Source: Chloroflexota bacterium
Lineage (GTDB): Bacteria > Chloroflexota > Anaerolineae > Promineifilales > Promineifilaceae
DNA: 30,903 bases
Assembly: GCA_963169155.1 (NCBI GenBank)
Contig: CAUJGI010000467.1
Span: 1 to 30,903, forward strand
Direction of reading: 5' to 3'
Shown here piece after piece: positions 7,274-13,852 of the stretch; position 1 is the first letter of the stretch; every line of letters starts with the position of its first letter. A program made the position numbers and the translations under genes. The notes beneath the pieces were generated by a model. The model had not been told where the DNA came from, searched no databases, and saw only the letters and a program-made list of their open reading frames with translations.

Positions 7274-7681
7274 ATGTCAATGAGTGATCCGATAGCTGAT
7301 ATGTTGACACGCATTCGCAATGCCCAGATGCGGGAGCATAAGACGGTTTCTATGCCGCACTCCACTGTAAAGGTTGCGATTGCTGAAGTGTTACAAAAAG
7401 AAGGTTATATTGAAGAGTACAAGGTCTTGCCGGAAACGCCGCAATCGGTGTTGCAGGTAACCTTGAAGTATGTCGGCGACCGGCGCAACCGTCGCTCGGT
7501 GATTACCGGGCTGGAGCGGGTGAGCCGTCCGGGCCGTCGTGTATATGTTGGTAAGGGTGAGATCCCTTGGGTGTTGAGCGGCATGGGCATTTCCATCGTC
7601 ACTACTTCCCAGGGAGTTATGACTGGGCAACAGGCCCGTCGCCTGGGAGTTGGCGGCGAAGTGCTCTGTAAGGTCTGGTAA
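7274..7681 (+). CDS. rpsH: Small ribosomal subunit protein uS8
   Basis: The 135-residue product contains DPIADMLTRIRNAQMREHKT near the start and ends GISIVTTSQGVMTGQQARR then LGVGGEVLCKVW, which is diagnostic for S8. It is a primary 16S binder and in E. coli is the repressor of the spc operon. The ATG at 7274 has aggtgg upstream; another ATG at 7280 is possible and would shorten the protein by two residues. Confidence 0.97.
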   Translation: MSMSDPIADMLTRIRNAQMREHKTVSMPHSTVKVAIAEVLQKEGYIEEYKVLPETPQSVLQVTLKYVGDRRNRRSVITGLERVSRPGRRVYVGKGEIPWVLSGMGISIVTTSQGVMTGQQARRLGVGGEVLCKVW

Positions 7682-7695
7682 CTGGAGGACTTAAC

Positions 7696-8238
7696 ATGTC
7701 TCGCATTGGTAAAGCCCCCATTACTATTCCAAATGGGGTACAGATTGAAATGAAGAAAGGGTCTGTGAACGTAAAGGGCCCAAAGGGTCAACTGACCCAG
7801 GTAATTCATCCAGACATGCATTTAGAGCAGGAAGAAGGGGTGTTGTCGGTCAAACGGCCGTCTGACTCCCGTATTCATCGTTCTTTGCATGGTCTGACCC
7901 GCGCACTCGTGAACAACATGGTTGTTGGGGTGAGCAATGGTTTTTCTAAAGTTTTGGAGATCGAAGGTGTGGGCTACCGCGCTGAGATGGACGGACAAAC
8001 GCTGGTGCTGAACGTAGGTTATTCCCACCCGGTCCGCTTTGTGCCGCCCCAGGATATCTCCTTTGCGGTGGAAAATCGTAACAAAACCATCATTGTTTCC
8101 GGTATCGACAAACAAGTGGTGGGTGAAGTTGCAGCCAATATTCGCAAGCAGCGTCCCCCGGAACCCTATAAGGGCAAAGGCATTCGCTACCGGGGTGAAT
8201 ACGTGCGGCGTAAAGCCGGTAAGGCCGGTAAGGTTTAA
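7696..8238 (+). CDS. rplF: Large ribosomal subunit protein uL6
   Basis: The 180-residue product starts MSRIGKAPITIPNGVQI and contains the second-repeat signature RPPEPYKGKGIRYRGEYVRR near the C-terminus. L6 supports the factor-binding region of the 50S subunit. The length matches the family (175-182). The ATG at 7696 is preceded by ctggagga at normal spacing. Confidence 0.98.
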   Translation: MSRIGKAPITIPNGVQIEMKKGSVNVKGPKGQLTQVIHPDMHLEQEEGVLSVKRPSDSRIHRSLHGLTRALVNNMVVGVSNGFSKVLEIEGVGYRAEMDGQTLVLNVGYSHPVRFVPPQDISFAVENRNKTIIVSGIDKQVVGEVAANIRKQRPPEPYKGKGIRYRGEYVRRKAGKAGKV

Positions 8239-8251
8239 GAGGTAGTGAACA

Positions 8252-8614
8252 ATGGCTATTAAATCAAAAGTTGCACGCAAACGACGCCATCAGCGAATTC
8301 GTACCAAAATATCGGGCAGTGCCGAACGGCCGCGTTTGAACGTATTCCGTAGCCTGGATCACATTTACGCGCAGGTCATTGATGATGTGGCGGGCAAGAC
8401 ACTCGTTTCTGCTTCCACTGTTGATAAGGCGTTGCGGGTTGACGTTGCCGGGAAAACCAAGAAAGAGCAGGCCGCATTGGTGGGCAAAGCAATAGCTGAG
8501 CGGGCCAAGGCGGCTGGGGTGACAACCGTTCTGTTTGACCGGGGTGGCTATTTGTATCACGGCCGTATCAAGGCCCTGGCCGACGGTGCTCGTGAAGGTG
8601 GTCTCGATTTCTAA
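8252..8614 (+). CDS. rplR: Large ribosomal subunit protein uL18
   Basis: The 120-residue product contains RRHQRIRTKISGSAERPRLN, VFRSLDHIYAQVIDD and a C-terminal VLFDRGGYLYHGRIKALADG, typical of L18. It binds 5S rRNA together with L5. The ATG at 8252 follows an aagaggt ribosome binding site. The ACGGCCGT copy at 8559 encodes His-Gly-Arg within the conserved C-terminal motif. Confidence 0.97.
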   Translation: MAIKSKVARKRRHQRIRTKISGSAERPRLNVFRSLDHIYAQVIDDVAGKTLVSASTVDKALRVDVAGKTKKEQAALVGKAIAERAKAAGVTTVLFDRGGYLYHGRIKALADGAREGGLDF

Positions 8615-8626
8615 GACAAGACAGAT

Positions 8627-8681
8627 CCAGGCGGCATTGGTGCCTGGAAGTGTGCCGCGCCGGCGCTTAACTGACGCGGCA
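8627..8681 (+). promoter_or_regulatory. Two consecutive stem-loops upstream of rpsE
   Basis: The 80-nt gap between rplR and rpsE holds CCAGGC (8627-8632)/GCCTGG (8642-8647) with a 9-nt loop. It is followed by TGCCGCG (8653-8659)/CGCGGCA (8675-8681) with a 15-nt loop. The second stem ends 2 nt before the gggag ribosome binding site of rpsE. Both stems are perfect and GC-rich. A role in controlling S5 translation or mRNA processing is inferred. Confidence 0.5.
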
Positions 8682-8694
8682 CCGGGAGATGGAA

Positions 8695-9219
8695 ATGGGT
8701 CAAAGACGACAAAATTTTGAACAAGAATATGACGAACGTATCATCGATATCACCCGTGTTGCCAAGGTGGTCAAAGGTGGTCGGCGGTTTGCGTTTCGGG
8801 TGACCGTTGTGGTTGGTGATAACAAAGGTCGCGTCAGCGTAGGCGTTGGTAAGGCACGCTCAGTGCCCGATGCCATTCGCAAAGCGCTGGAGGCGGCCCG
8901 CAAAACGATGACCAAAGTGCCGATCGTTGGCAGCACCGTTCCGCATGAAATCATTGGTGTGCATGGCGCGGCCCGTGTATTGCTCAAGCCAGCCTCCCCT
9001 GGTACCGGCGTTATCGCTGGTGGTGGGGTGCGCGCCGTGGTGGAAGCCGCCGGGTATCGCGACATCTTGTCCAAATCCCTGGGCAGCGCGAACGCGCTAA
9101 ATGTGCTGCAGGCCACTATGAACGGGCTGAGTAACTTGAAGAGCGTTCAAGAGGTAGCTTCGAACCGCGGTAAGAACGTGGCTGATGTTACCCCGTTTTG
9201 GAGTCGTTCCAATGGCTAA
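8695..9219 (+). CDS. rpsE: Small ribosomal subunit protein uS5
   Basis: The 174-residue product starts MGQRRQNFEQEYDERIIDIT and contains the S5 double-stranded-RNA-binding-like N-domain (VVVGDNKGRVSVGVGKA), then AAGYRDILSKSLGSANALNV. S5 shapes the decoding centre and mRNA entry. An upstream in-frame ATG at 8689 directly abuts the gggag at 8684-8688, so the ATG at 8695, 6 nt away, is preferred. Its 3' end overlaps rpmD by 8 nt. Confidence 0.96.
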   Translation: MGQRRQNFEQEYDERIIDITRVAKVVKGGRRFAFRVTVVVGDNKGRVSVGVGKARSVPDAIRKALEAARKTMTKVPIVGSTVPHEIIGVHGAARVLLKPASPGTGVIAGGGVRAVVEAAGYRDILSKSLGSANALNVLQATMNGLSNLKSVQEVASNRGKNVADVTPFWSRSNG

Positions 9220-9394
9220 GTTACGCATCACATATTCTAAAAGTTCGATTGGTTACAAGAAAGATCAGAAAGGAACCATTCGTGCTCTGGGGTTCAGAAA
9301 GTTGAACCAGACGCTTGAGCATGAAGATACGCCCGCTATCCGCGGGATGGTTCATAAAGTCAGTCACTTAGTGACCGTGGAAGAGGTTAAATAA
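9212..9394 (+). CDS. rpmD: Large ribosomal subunit protein uL30
   Basis: The 60-residue product starts MAKLRITYSKSSIGYKKDQK and continues TIRALGFRKLNQTLEHEDTP, the typical L30 ferredoxin-like fold sequence; the length is standard. The ATG at 9212 lies inside the last codons of rpsE (8-nt overlap in another frame), so translation is probably coupled by termination-reinitiation. The frame extends further upstream, but only this start gives the family N-terminus. Confidence 0.96.
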   Translation: MAKLRITYSKSSIGYKKDQKGTIRALGFRKLNQTLEHEDTPAIRGMVHKVSHLVTVEEVK

Positions 9395-9395
9395 C

Positions 9396-9851
9396 ATGAA
9401 ATTGCACGATCTGCGCCCAAATGAAGGCTCGAAAAAACAGCGCAAGCGAGTGGGTCGTGGTATCTCCGCCGGGCAGGGTAAAACTGCTGGACGTGGTACC
9501 AAAGGACAGGGCGCTCGCAGCGGTGGCGGCAAAGGTATTTACTTTGAAGGTGGTCAGCTGCCTCTGGCACGTCGGCTGCCCTACAAGCGCGGTTTTACCA
9601 ACATTCACAAAGTTTACTATAAGCCCGTAAACCTCAAGAGCCTGGCCGAGTTCGAGTTTGATGGCGTTGAAATCACACCAGAAGTGATGTCCGCCGTTGG
9701 TCTCATCAAAAAACCAACTGATCCAGTGGTAGTCTTGGGCGACGGCGATTTGACTGTGGCCCTCAACGTTAAGGCTCATCGTTTTTCTGCTTCAGCAAAA
9801 GAGAAGATCGAGGCAGCTGGCGGTACGATCGAGGTGCTCCCCCTATCTTAA
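9396..9851 (+). CDS. rplO: Large ribosomal subunit protein uL15
   Basis: The 151-residue product starts MKLHDLRPNEGSKKQRKRVG, followed by the glycine- and lysine-rich segment RGISAGQGKTAGRGTKGQGA, which is diagnostic for L15, and FEGGQLPLARRLPYKRGF. The length agrees with the family. L15 threads into 23S rRNA late in assembly. The start follows the rpmD stop by 1 nt, with the ribosome binding site (gaagaggt) inside rpmD. Confidence 0.97.
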   Translation: MKLHDLRPNEGSKKQRKRVGRGISAGQGKTAGRGTKGQGARSGGGKGIYFEGGQLPLARRLPYKRGFTNIHKVYYKPVNLKSLAEFEFDGVEITPEVMSAVGLIKKPTDPVVVLGDGDLTVALNVKAHRFSASAKEKIEAAGGTIEVLPLS

Positions 9852-9854
9852 AGT

Positions 9855-9873
9855 GTTGTAGAAGGTTTACAAC
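9855..9873 (+). promoter_or_regulatory. Small stem-loop between rplO and secY
   Basis: GTTGTA (9855-9860) and TACAAC (9868-9873) form a perfect 6-bp stem with a 7-nt loop in the 53-nt gap before secY. The secY Shine-Dalgarno (ttggagga) follows about 20 nt later. No T-run follows, so it is not an intrinsic terminator; a stability or processing role is possible. Confidence 0.35.
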
Positions 9874-9904
9874 CGTCTGATGACACATTTCTTGGAGGAA
9901 AAAC

Positions 9905-11281
9905 ATGATCGAATCAATGAGAGCTGCCTTTTCACTGCCAGACCTGCGCCGCCGAATTTTGTTTACGGTGATGATCCTGGTCATTTATCGCCTGGTGGCC
10001 AATATCCCGGTTCCGGGGGTTGACCTGAGTGCCTGGTTGGCGTTCACCAGCAGCAGCACCACAAATCAGGTTGTTAATTTTCTGGATTTGCTGTCTGGTG
10101 GTGCTGTTCGTAACTTCTCCGTTATGGCTATGGGGGTATACCCGTACATCACGGCGTCGATTATTATCCAGTTGCTCACTCCCATTATCCCGCAGCTGCA
10201 GGAAATGGACTCTGAAGGTGAGTCTGGCCGGAATCGGAAAAACCGCATCACTTACTTTTTGACCGTGCCGTTGTCCTTGCTCCAGGCCATTGGTCAAATT
10301 CGACTGGTTGGCTTTAGCCTGGGCGCTGGTGGCGCTGATGGTCTGGCCCAAATTATGCCGAACTTCGGCTTTTCGCCTGAGCAGCTGCTGCCGACGTTTA
10401 CAACCTTATTGGCTATGATGGGTGGCACGATGTTTGCCATCTGGATGGGCGAACTGATTACCGAAGATGGTATTGGGCAAGGCATTTCCCTGATCATCTT
10501 TGGCGGTATTGTGGCCCAAATTTTACCGGGTATTGCCGGTTTGTTTTCTCTTGACGACGTGACGGCCCGAATCTTTACCATTGTTGCCTTCTTGCTCATT
10601 ACGGTACTGACCATTTTTGTCATTGTGATTGTGCAAGAAGGACAGAGACGAATACCAGTGCAATACGGCCGTCGTGTACGCGGTCGTAAGGTGTACCAGG
10701 GCCAAAGCAGCTACGTGCCACTGAAGGTCAATACCGCAGGGATGATCCCGATCATCTTTGCCAACTCGATTTTGATTTTCCCATCTGTGTTGGCCGGTTT
10801 GTTCATCAGTGGCAATGGCGGTTTTGTGGACACCGTGGCGACGGCCGTTAGCCGTTTTGGCAATGCGGATCCATCCGTAGCGCCGATTGGCTTTACGCTT
10901 TACTGGCTGTTCTTCTTCATCCTGGTCGTTGGTTTCACCTTCTTCTACACGGACGTGATGGTGCGCCAGCAAAACATTCCGCAGACGTTGCAGCGGCAGG
11001 GTGGGTTCATCCCGGGTATTCGTCCGGGTAAACGGACCGAGGATTACATTACCAAAGTAGTGCGTCGCATCACCCTTGCAGGTGCCGTTTTCCTGGGTGT
11101 TATCGCCGTTTTGCCCGGTATCATGCAGCTGTTGGGCGTGATTTTGAATATTCCGGGCATTGAGCAAAGCACGCTGGTCATTAGCGGCTCGGGGTTGATC
11201 ATTGTGGTTGGTGTCGTCATTGACACGATGCGACAGCTGGAATCGCAGCTGCTCATGCGTCAGTACGAGGGCTTCTTCTAA
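9905..11281 (+). CDS. secY: Protein translocase subunit SecY
   Basis: The 458-residue product starts MIESMRAAFSLPDLRRRILF and has about ten hydrophobic segments, as expected for SecY. Family motifs include VYPYITASIIIQLLTPIIPQL (shortened here), GLFSLDDV, RRIPVQYGRRVRGRKVYQGQ in the cytoplasmic loop, and a C-terminal QLESQLLMRQYEGF. SecY forms the protein-conducting channel of the cytoplasmic membrane with SecE and SecG. Its stop codon overlaps the adk start by one base (taATG), giving tight coupling. It is slightly longer than the E. coli protein. Confidence 0.98.
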   Translation: MIESMRAAFSLPDLRRRILFTVMILVIYRLVANIPVPGVDLSAWLAFTSSSTTNQVVNFLDLLSGGAVRNFSVMAMGVYPYITASIIIQLLTPIIPQLQEMDSEGESGRNRKNRITYFLTVPLSLLQAIGQIRLVGFSLGAGGADGLAQIMPNFGFSPEQLLPTFTTLLAMMGGTMFAIWMGELITEDGIGQGISLIIFGGIVAQILPGIAGLFSLDDVTARIFTIVAFLLITVLTIFVIVIVQEGQRRIPVQYGRRVRGRKVYQGQSSYVPLKVNTAGMIPIIFANSILIFPSVLAGLFISGNGGFVDTVATAVSRFGNADPSVAPIGFTLYWLFFFILVVGFTFFYTDVMVRQQNIPQTLQRQGGFIPGIRPGKRTEDYITKVVRRITLAGAVFLGVIAVLPGIMQLLGVILNIPGIEQSTLVISGSGLIIVVGVVIDTMRQLESQLLMRQYEGFF

Positions 11282-11862
11282 TGAAAACCTTTGTTGTCTT
11301 TATGGGCGCTCCCGGAGCCGGTAAGGGAACTCAGGCCAAACGCCTGGAATCCTCGCTGGGGCTGCCACAGGTAGCAACAGGCGATTTGTTCCGAGCAAAC
11401 TTAAAAAATCAGACCGAACTTGGCAAGCTGGCTCGCACCTACATGGATAAAGGTGAGCTGGTGCCTAACGAGGTGACCATTGCGATGGTGCGTGACCGGT
11501 TGTCACAGTCTGACTGTGAATCGGGGGCAATCCTGGACGGATTTCCCCGTACACTGGCTCAGGCCGAGGCGCTTGACGAGCTTTTGAAGGAGTTCGACGC
11601 CAAAATCGCCGTGGTCCCTTATATTCACGTGGCTCAGGATGTTCTGGTAAAGCGGCTGGCTAAGCGGGCTGAGATTGAGGGTCGTGCTGACGATAACGAA
11701 GAAACCATTCGCACCCGGATGCAGGTGTATGAGTCTGAGACGGCACCACTGCTGGATTATTACGAGAATCGTGGGTTGCTGGTCAAAATAAATGGCGAGC
11801 AATCCATTGATGAGGTAAGTGCTGAGCTGACGGCCGTCATTCGGCAAGAGATGTTAAACTAA
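11281..11862 (+). CDS. adk: Adenylate kinase, short-LID form
   Basis: The 193-residue product has the P-loop GAPGAGKGTQ at 9-18, the TGDLFR motif at 33-38 and DGFPRT at 86-91. It interconverts ATP plus AMP and two ADP. The LID region around 127-143 (AKRAEIEGRADDNEETI) is short and has no zinc cysteines, unlike the roughly 215-residue long-LID enzymes. It overlaps secY by one base. In most bacteria map and infA would follow; here neither is present and rpmJ is next after 145 nt. Confidence 0.97.
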   Translation: MKTFVVFMGAPGAGKGTQAKRLESSLGLPQVATGDLFRANLKNQTELGKLARTYMDKGELVPNEVTIAMVRDRLSQSDCESGAILDGFPRTLAQAEALDELLKEFDAKIAVVPYIHVAQDVLVKRLAKRAEIEGRADDNEETIRTRMQVYESETAPLLDYYENRGLLVKINGEQSIDEVSAELTAVIRQEMLN

Positions 11863-11968
11863 GCAGTTTCTGGACAGAATAACGAATCAATGGCAAAATA
11901 GTAGATTGCTTTGGACACAACCCAAAACTACTCATTCGCAAACATTTGTTACCAGAAATGAATTGAGG

Positions 11969-11993
11969 AACAGTCTGATAGTGTGAGACTGTT
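11969..11993 (+). promoter_or_regulatory. Stem-loop upstream of rpmJ
   Basis: AACAGTCT (11969-11976) and AGACTGTT (11986-11993) form a perfect 8-bp stem with a 9-nt loop in the 145-nt gap between adk and rpmJ. The rpmJ ribosome binding site (taggag, 11995-12000) begins 2 nt after the stem. No open frame resembling map or infA is found in this gap, and no T-run follows the stem. A translational or processing role is inferred. Confidence 0.5.
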
Positions 11994-12007
11994 GTAGGAG
12001 CTAGAAG

Positions 12008-12121
12008 ATGAAAGTAACAGCGTCTGTTAAACGTCGTTGCCCAAAGTGCAAGATTATCAAGCGCAAAGGTGTTGTCCGCGTCATCTGCGTGGACCCAAAC
12101 CATAAGCAACGTCAGGGCTAA
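12008..12121 (+). CDS. rpmJ: Large ribosomal subunit protein bL36, zinc-binding type
   Basis: This is a 37-residue product starting MKVTASVKRRCPKCKIIKRK and ending RVICVDPNHKQRQG, the standard C+ form of L36. The zinc ligands are visible as C11, C14, C27 and H32. The ATG at 12008 is 7 nt after taggag. L36 is a late-binding 50S protein beside the A-site region. The stop is TAA at 12119-12121. It opens the alpha block, with infA missing upstream. Confidence 0.96.
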   Translation: MKVTASVKRRCPKCKIIKRKGVVRVICVDPNHKQRQG

Positions 12122-12134
12122 CTATGAGCTGGGT

Positions 12135-12148
12135 CTGGTTTAAACCAG
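12135..12148. repeat. 14-bp perfect palindrome between rpmJ and rpsM
   Basis: CTGGTTTAAACCAG is a perfect palindrome in the 63-nt gap ahead of rpsM. One flanking G-C pair beyond a T-G wobble could extend it in RNA. The rpsM Shine-Dalgarno (ttggagga) is about 25 nt downstream. It could be a DNA-binding site or an RNA hairpin; nothing in the sequence decides between these. Confidence 0.4.
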
Positions 12149-12184
12149 GCGCAGAGTTGTCTCGTAAGGATTTTTGGAGGAATT

Positions 12185-12565
12185 ATGGCACGTATTGCTG
12201 GTGTGGATATTCCCCGTAACAAGCGGGTAGAAATTAGCCTCACTTATATTTATGGCATTGGTAAAACTAGCAGCCAGACAATTCTGGAAAAGGCGGGTGT
12301 CGATCCCAATACTCGCGTGCAGGATTTGTCGGAGGCTGAGGTTACGCAGCTGCGTCAGGTCATCGACAGCGAATATGTTGTAGAAGGTGATTTGCGGCGT
12401 GAAGTGGCAATGAACATCAAGCGTTTGACGGAAATTGGCTGTTACCGCGGTTTGCGTCATCGTCGTCATTTGCCGGTGCATGGTCAGCGGACCAAAACCA
12501 ATGCGCGCTCACGGAAAGGCCCCAAGAAGACGGTGGCCGGACGTGGTCGTCGTAAGGGCAAATAA
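12185..12565 (+). CDS. rpsM: Small ribosomal subunit protein uS13
   Basis: The 126-residue product starts MARIAGVDIPRNKRVEISLT and contains YIYGIGKTSSQTIL, CYRGLRHRRHLPVHGQRTKT and a basic C-terminal tail. S13 lies in the 30S head, contacts P-site tRNA and bridges to L5. The ATG at 12185 is preceded by ttggagga. In E. coli the equivalent gene heads the alpha operon, controlled by S4. Confidence 0.98.
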   Translation: MARIAGVDIPRNKRVEISLTYIYGIGKTSSQTILEKAGVDPNTRVQDLSEAEVTQLRQVIDSEYVVEGDLRREVAMNIKRLTEIGCYRGLRHRRHLPVHGQRTKTNARSRKGPKKTVAGRGRRKGK

Positions 12566-12581
12566 TTTTAGTTGATTTGTT

Positions 12582-12617
12582 GGGGGGATACGGCCGTTGC
12601 CTGGCAACAGCCGCCCC
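12582..12617 (+). promoter_or_regulatory. Strong stem-loop upstream of rpsK containing ACGGCCGT
   Basis: In the 81-nt gap between rpsM and rpsK, GTTGC (12596-12600)/GCAAC (12604-12608) close a CTG loop. The stem continues with GGC (12592-12594)/GCC (12610-12612) across one mismatch, and an outer GGGG/CCCC pairing ends at 12617. A copy of the ACGGCCGT palindrome (12590-12597) forms part of the left side. The rpsK ribosome binding site (aggag) follows about 20 nt later. Confidence 0.5.
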
Positions 12618-12646
12618 ACCGCAAAGTTAAGGTTTTAGGAGACGGA

Positions 12647-13039
12647 ATGGGACGTAGAAGACAGTCACAGACACGCAAAAAAGTGAAGCGGATGGTGCCT
12701 CAAGGGCAGGCGCACATCTTTGCAACTTTCAATAATACCATTGTCACCATCACCGATATGGGTGGCAACACGGTTTCCTGGTCCAGCGCCGGTAACTCCG
12801 GCTTCAAGGGTTCGCGTAAGAGCACGCCGTATGCAGCTCGATTGGCCGCCCAAACGGCCGCGCGCATTGCCCAAGAAAGCGGGATGCAGGAACTTGATGT
12901 GATCGTAAAAGGTCCTGGCCCAGGTCGCGAGCAGGCAATTCGTTCTTTGCAGGCTTCTGGGATTCGGGTGAAAAGCATTCGCGATATTACACCGGTACCC
13001 CACAATGGGTGCCGCCCCAAGAAAAAGCGTCGCGTCTAA
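12647..13039 (+). CDS. rpsK: Small ribosomal subunit protein uS11
   Basis: The 130-residue product starts MGRRRQSQTRKKVKRMVPQG and contains GGNTVSWSSAGNSGFKGSRK, STPYAARLAAQTAA and the C-terminal RDITPVPHNGCRPKKKRRV, diagnostic for S11. It lies on the 30S platform near the mRNA exit. The frame is open upstream to 12572, but that would translate the leader hairpin; the ATG at 12647 gives the standard N-terminus and has aggag just upstream. Confidence 0.97.
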   Translation: MGRRRQSQTRKKVKRMVPQGQAHIFATFNNTIVTITDMGGNTVSWSSAGNSGFKGSRKSTPYAARLAAQTAARIAQESGMQELDVIVKGPGPGREQAIRSLQASGIRVKSIRDITPVPHNGCRPKKKRRV

Positions 13040-13052
13040 TTTGTTTTTACCG

Positions 13053-13145
13053 CTGCGACTCGAAAGCGCAGTGTTGTTTTCCAAAGTTATTGATATCTTT
13101 TTTTTTGAGAGGGATGAAGGGGTGTGCCACACCTGTAAACCTCTC
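13053..13145 (+). promoter_or_regulatory. Structured leader upstream of rpsD (candidate S4 control region)
   Basis: The 132-nt gap between rpsK and rpsD contains a first stem CTGCG (13053-13057)/CGCAG (13067-13071), a run of nine T at 13098-13106, and then a two-level structure. This has outer GAGAGG (13107-13112)/CCTCTC (13140-13145) and inner GGTGT (13121-13125)/ACACC (13129-13133). The rpsD ribosome binding site (ggagg, 13162-13166) follows. In several bacteria S4 represses its own gene through a structured leader; a similar role here is inference. Confidence 0.5.
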
Positions 13146-13171
13146 ATTTGAGCTTGAATACGGAGGTTAAG

Positions 13172-13813
13172 TTGGCAAGGTATATTGGTCCGGTATGTAA
13201 GCTTTGTCGCCGCGAAGGCGAAAAGCTGTTTCTGAAAGGGTCGCGTTGTTTGACGCCCAAATGCTCATTTGAGCGTCGGTCATATCCCCCCGGGGAACAT
13301 GGTCGTGACAATCAGTTCCGTCGGGGACGTGCTTCAGACTATTTGCTCCAGCTGCGTGAAAAGCAAAAGGCGCGTCGTATTTATGGTGTGCTGGAGCGTC
13401 AGTTTAATCGTTATTTCCGTCGCGCTACACAGCGGGTTGGTCTGACGGGTACAAACCTGTTGGTCATCCTGGAAACACGGCTCGATAACGTCGTCTATCG
13501 GCTGGGTTGGGCGGATTCTCGCGCTCAGGCCCGGCAGCTGGTGCAGCATGGCCACGTGACGATTAACGGCCGTAAAACAGGCGTGCCATCTGCTCTGGTT
13601 TCTGCTGGAGATGTGGTGTCGATTCGCCCGGAAAGTATGCGAAAAACTTATTTTAAGACGCTGCGCGAAGATTTGGATGATCGGCAAGTCCCACGTTGGC
13701 TGAACCTGGACGTGCGCAATATTTCCGCGAAAGTCGTGAATTTACCTGCTCGTGATGACATTGATGTCACCATTAATGAGCAGCTTGTTGTTGAATATTA
13801 CTCCCGGCGGTAA
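13172..13813 (+). CDS. rpsD: Small ribosomal subunit protein uS4, zinc-binding type
   Basis: The 213-residue product starts MARYIGPVCKLCRREGEKLF. Cysteines at 9, 12, 26 and 31 match the zinc-binding S4 type known from Thermus. An S4 RNA-binding domain follows (LETRLDNVVYRLGWADSRAQ then ARQLVQHGHVTINGRK). S4 initiates 30S assembly. The start is TTG at 13172, 5 nt after ggagg. An in-frame TTG at 13148 would place this ribosome binding site inside the gene, so it is rejected. rpoA follows at 39 nt. Confidence 0.97.
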   Translation: MARYIGPVCKLCRREGEKLFLKGSRCLTPKCSFERRSYPPGEHGRDNQFRRGRASDYLLQLREKQKARRIYGVLERQFNRYFRRATQRVGLTGTNLLVILETRLDNVVYRLGWADSRAQARQLVQHGHVTINGRKTGVPSALVSAGDVVSIRPESMRKTYFKTLREDLDDRQVPRWLNLDVRNISAKVVNLPARDDIDVTINEQLVVEYYSRR

Positions 13814-13852
13814 TTTTAACCGTCCTGAGCCTAGCATAGGGAGGTATGTACG

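Noticed and set aside
12572..12646. Upstream extension of rpsK (25 more residues)
   Set aside because: The added residues match no S11 family N-terminus, and the region forms a strong RNA hairpin; the ATG at 12647 has its own ribosome binding site.
13148..13171. TTG at 13148 as the start of rpsD
   Set aside because: The ggagg at 13162-13166 would lie inside the gene, and S4 proteins begin at MARY/MGRY, matching the TTG at 13172.
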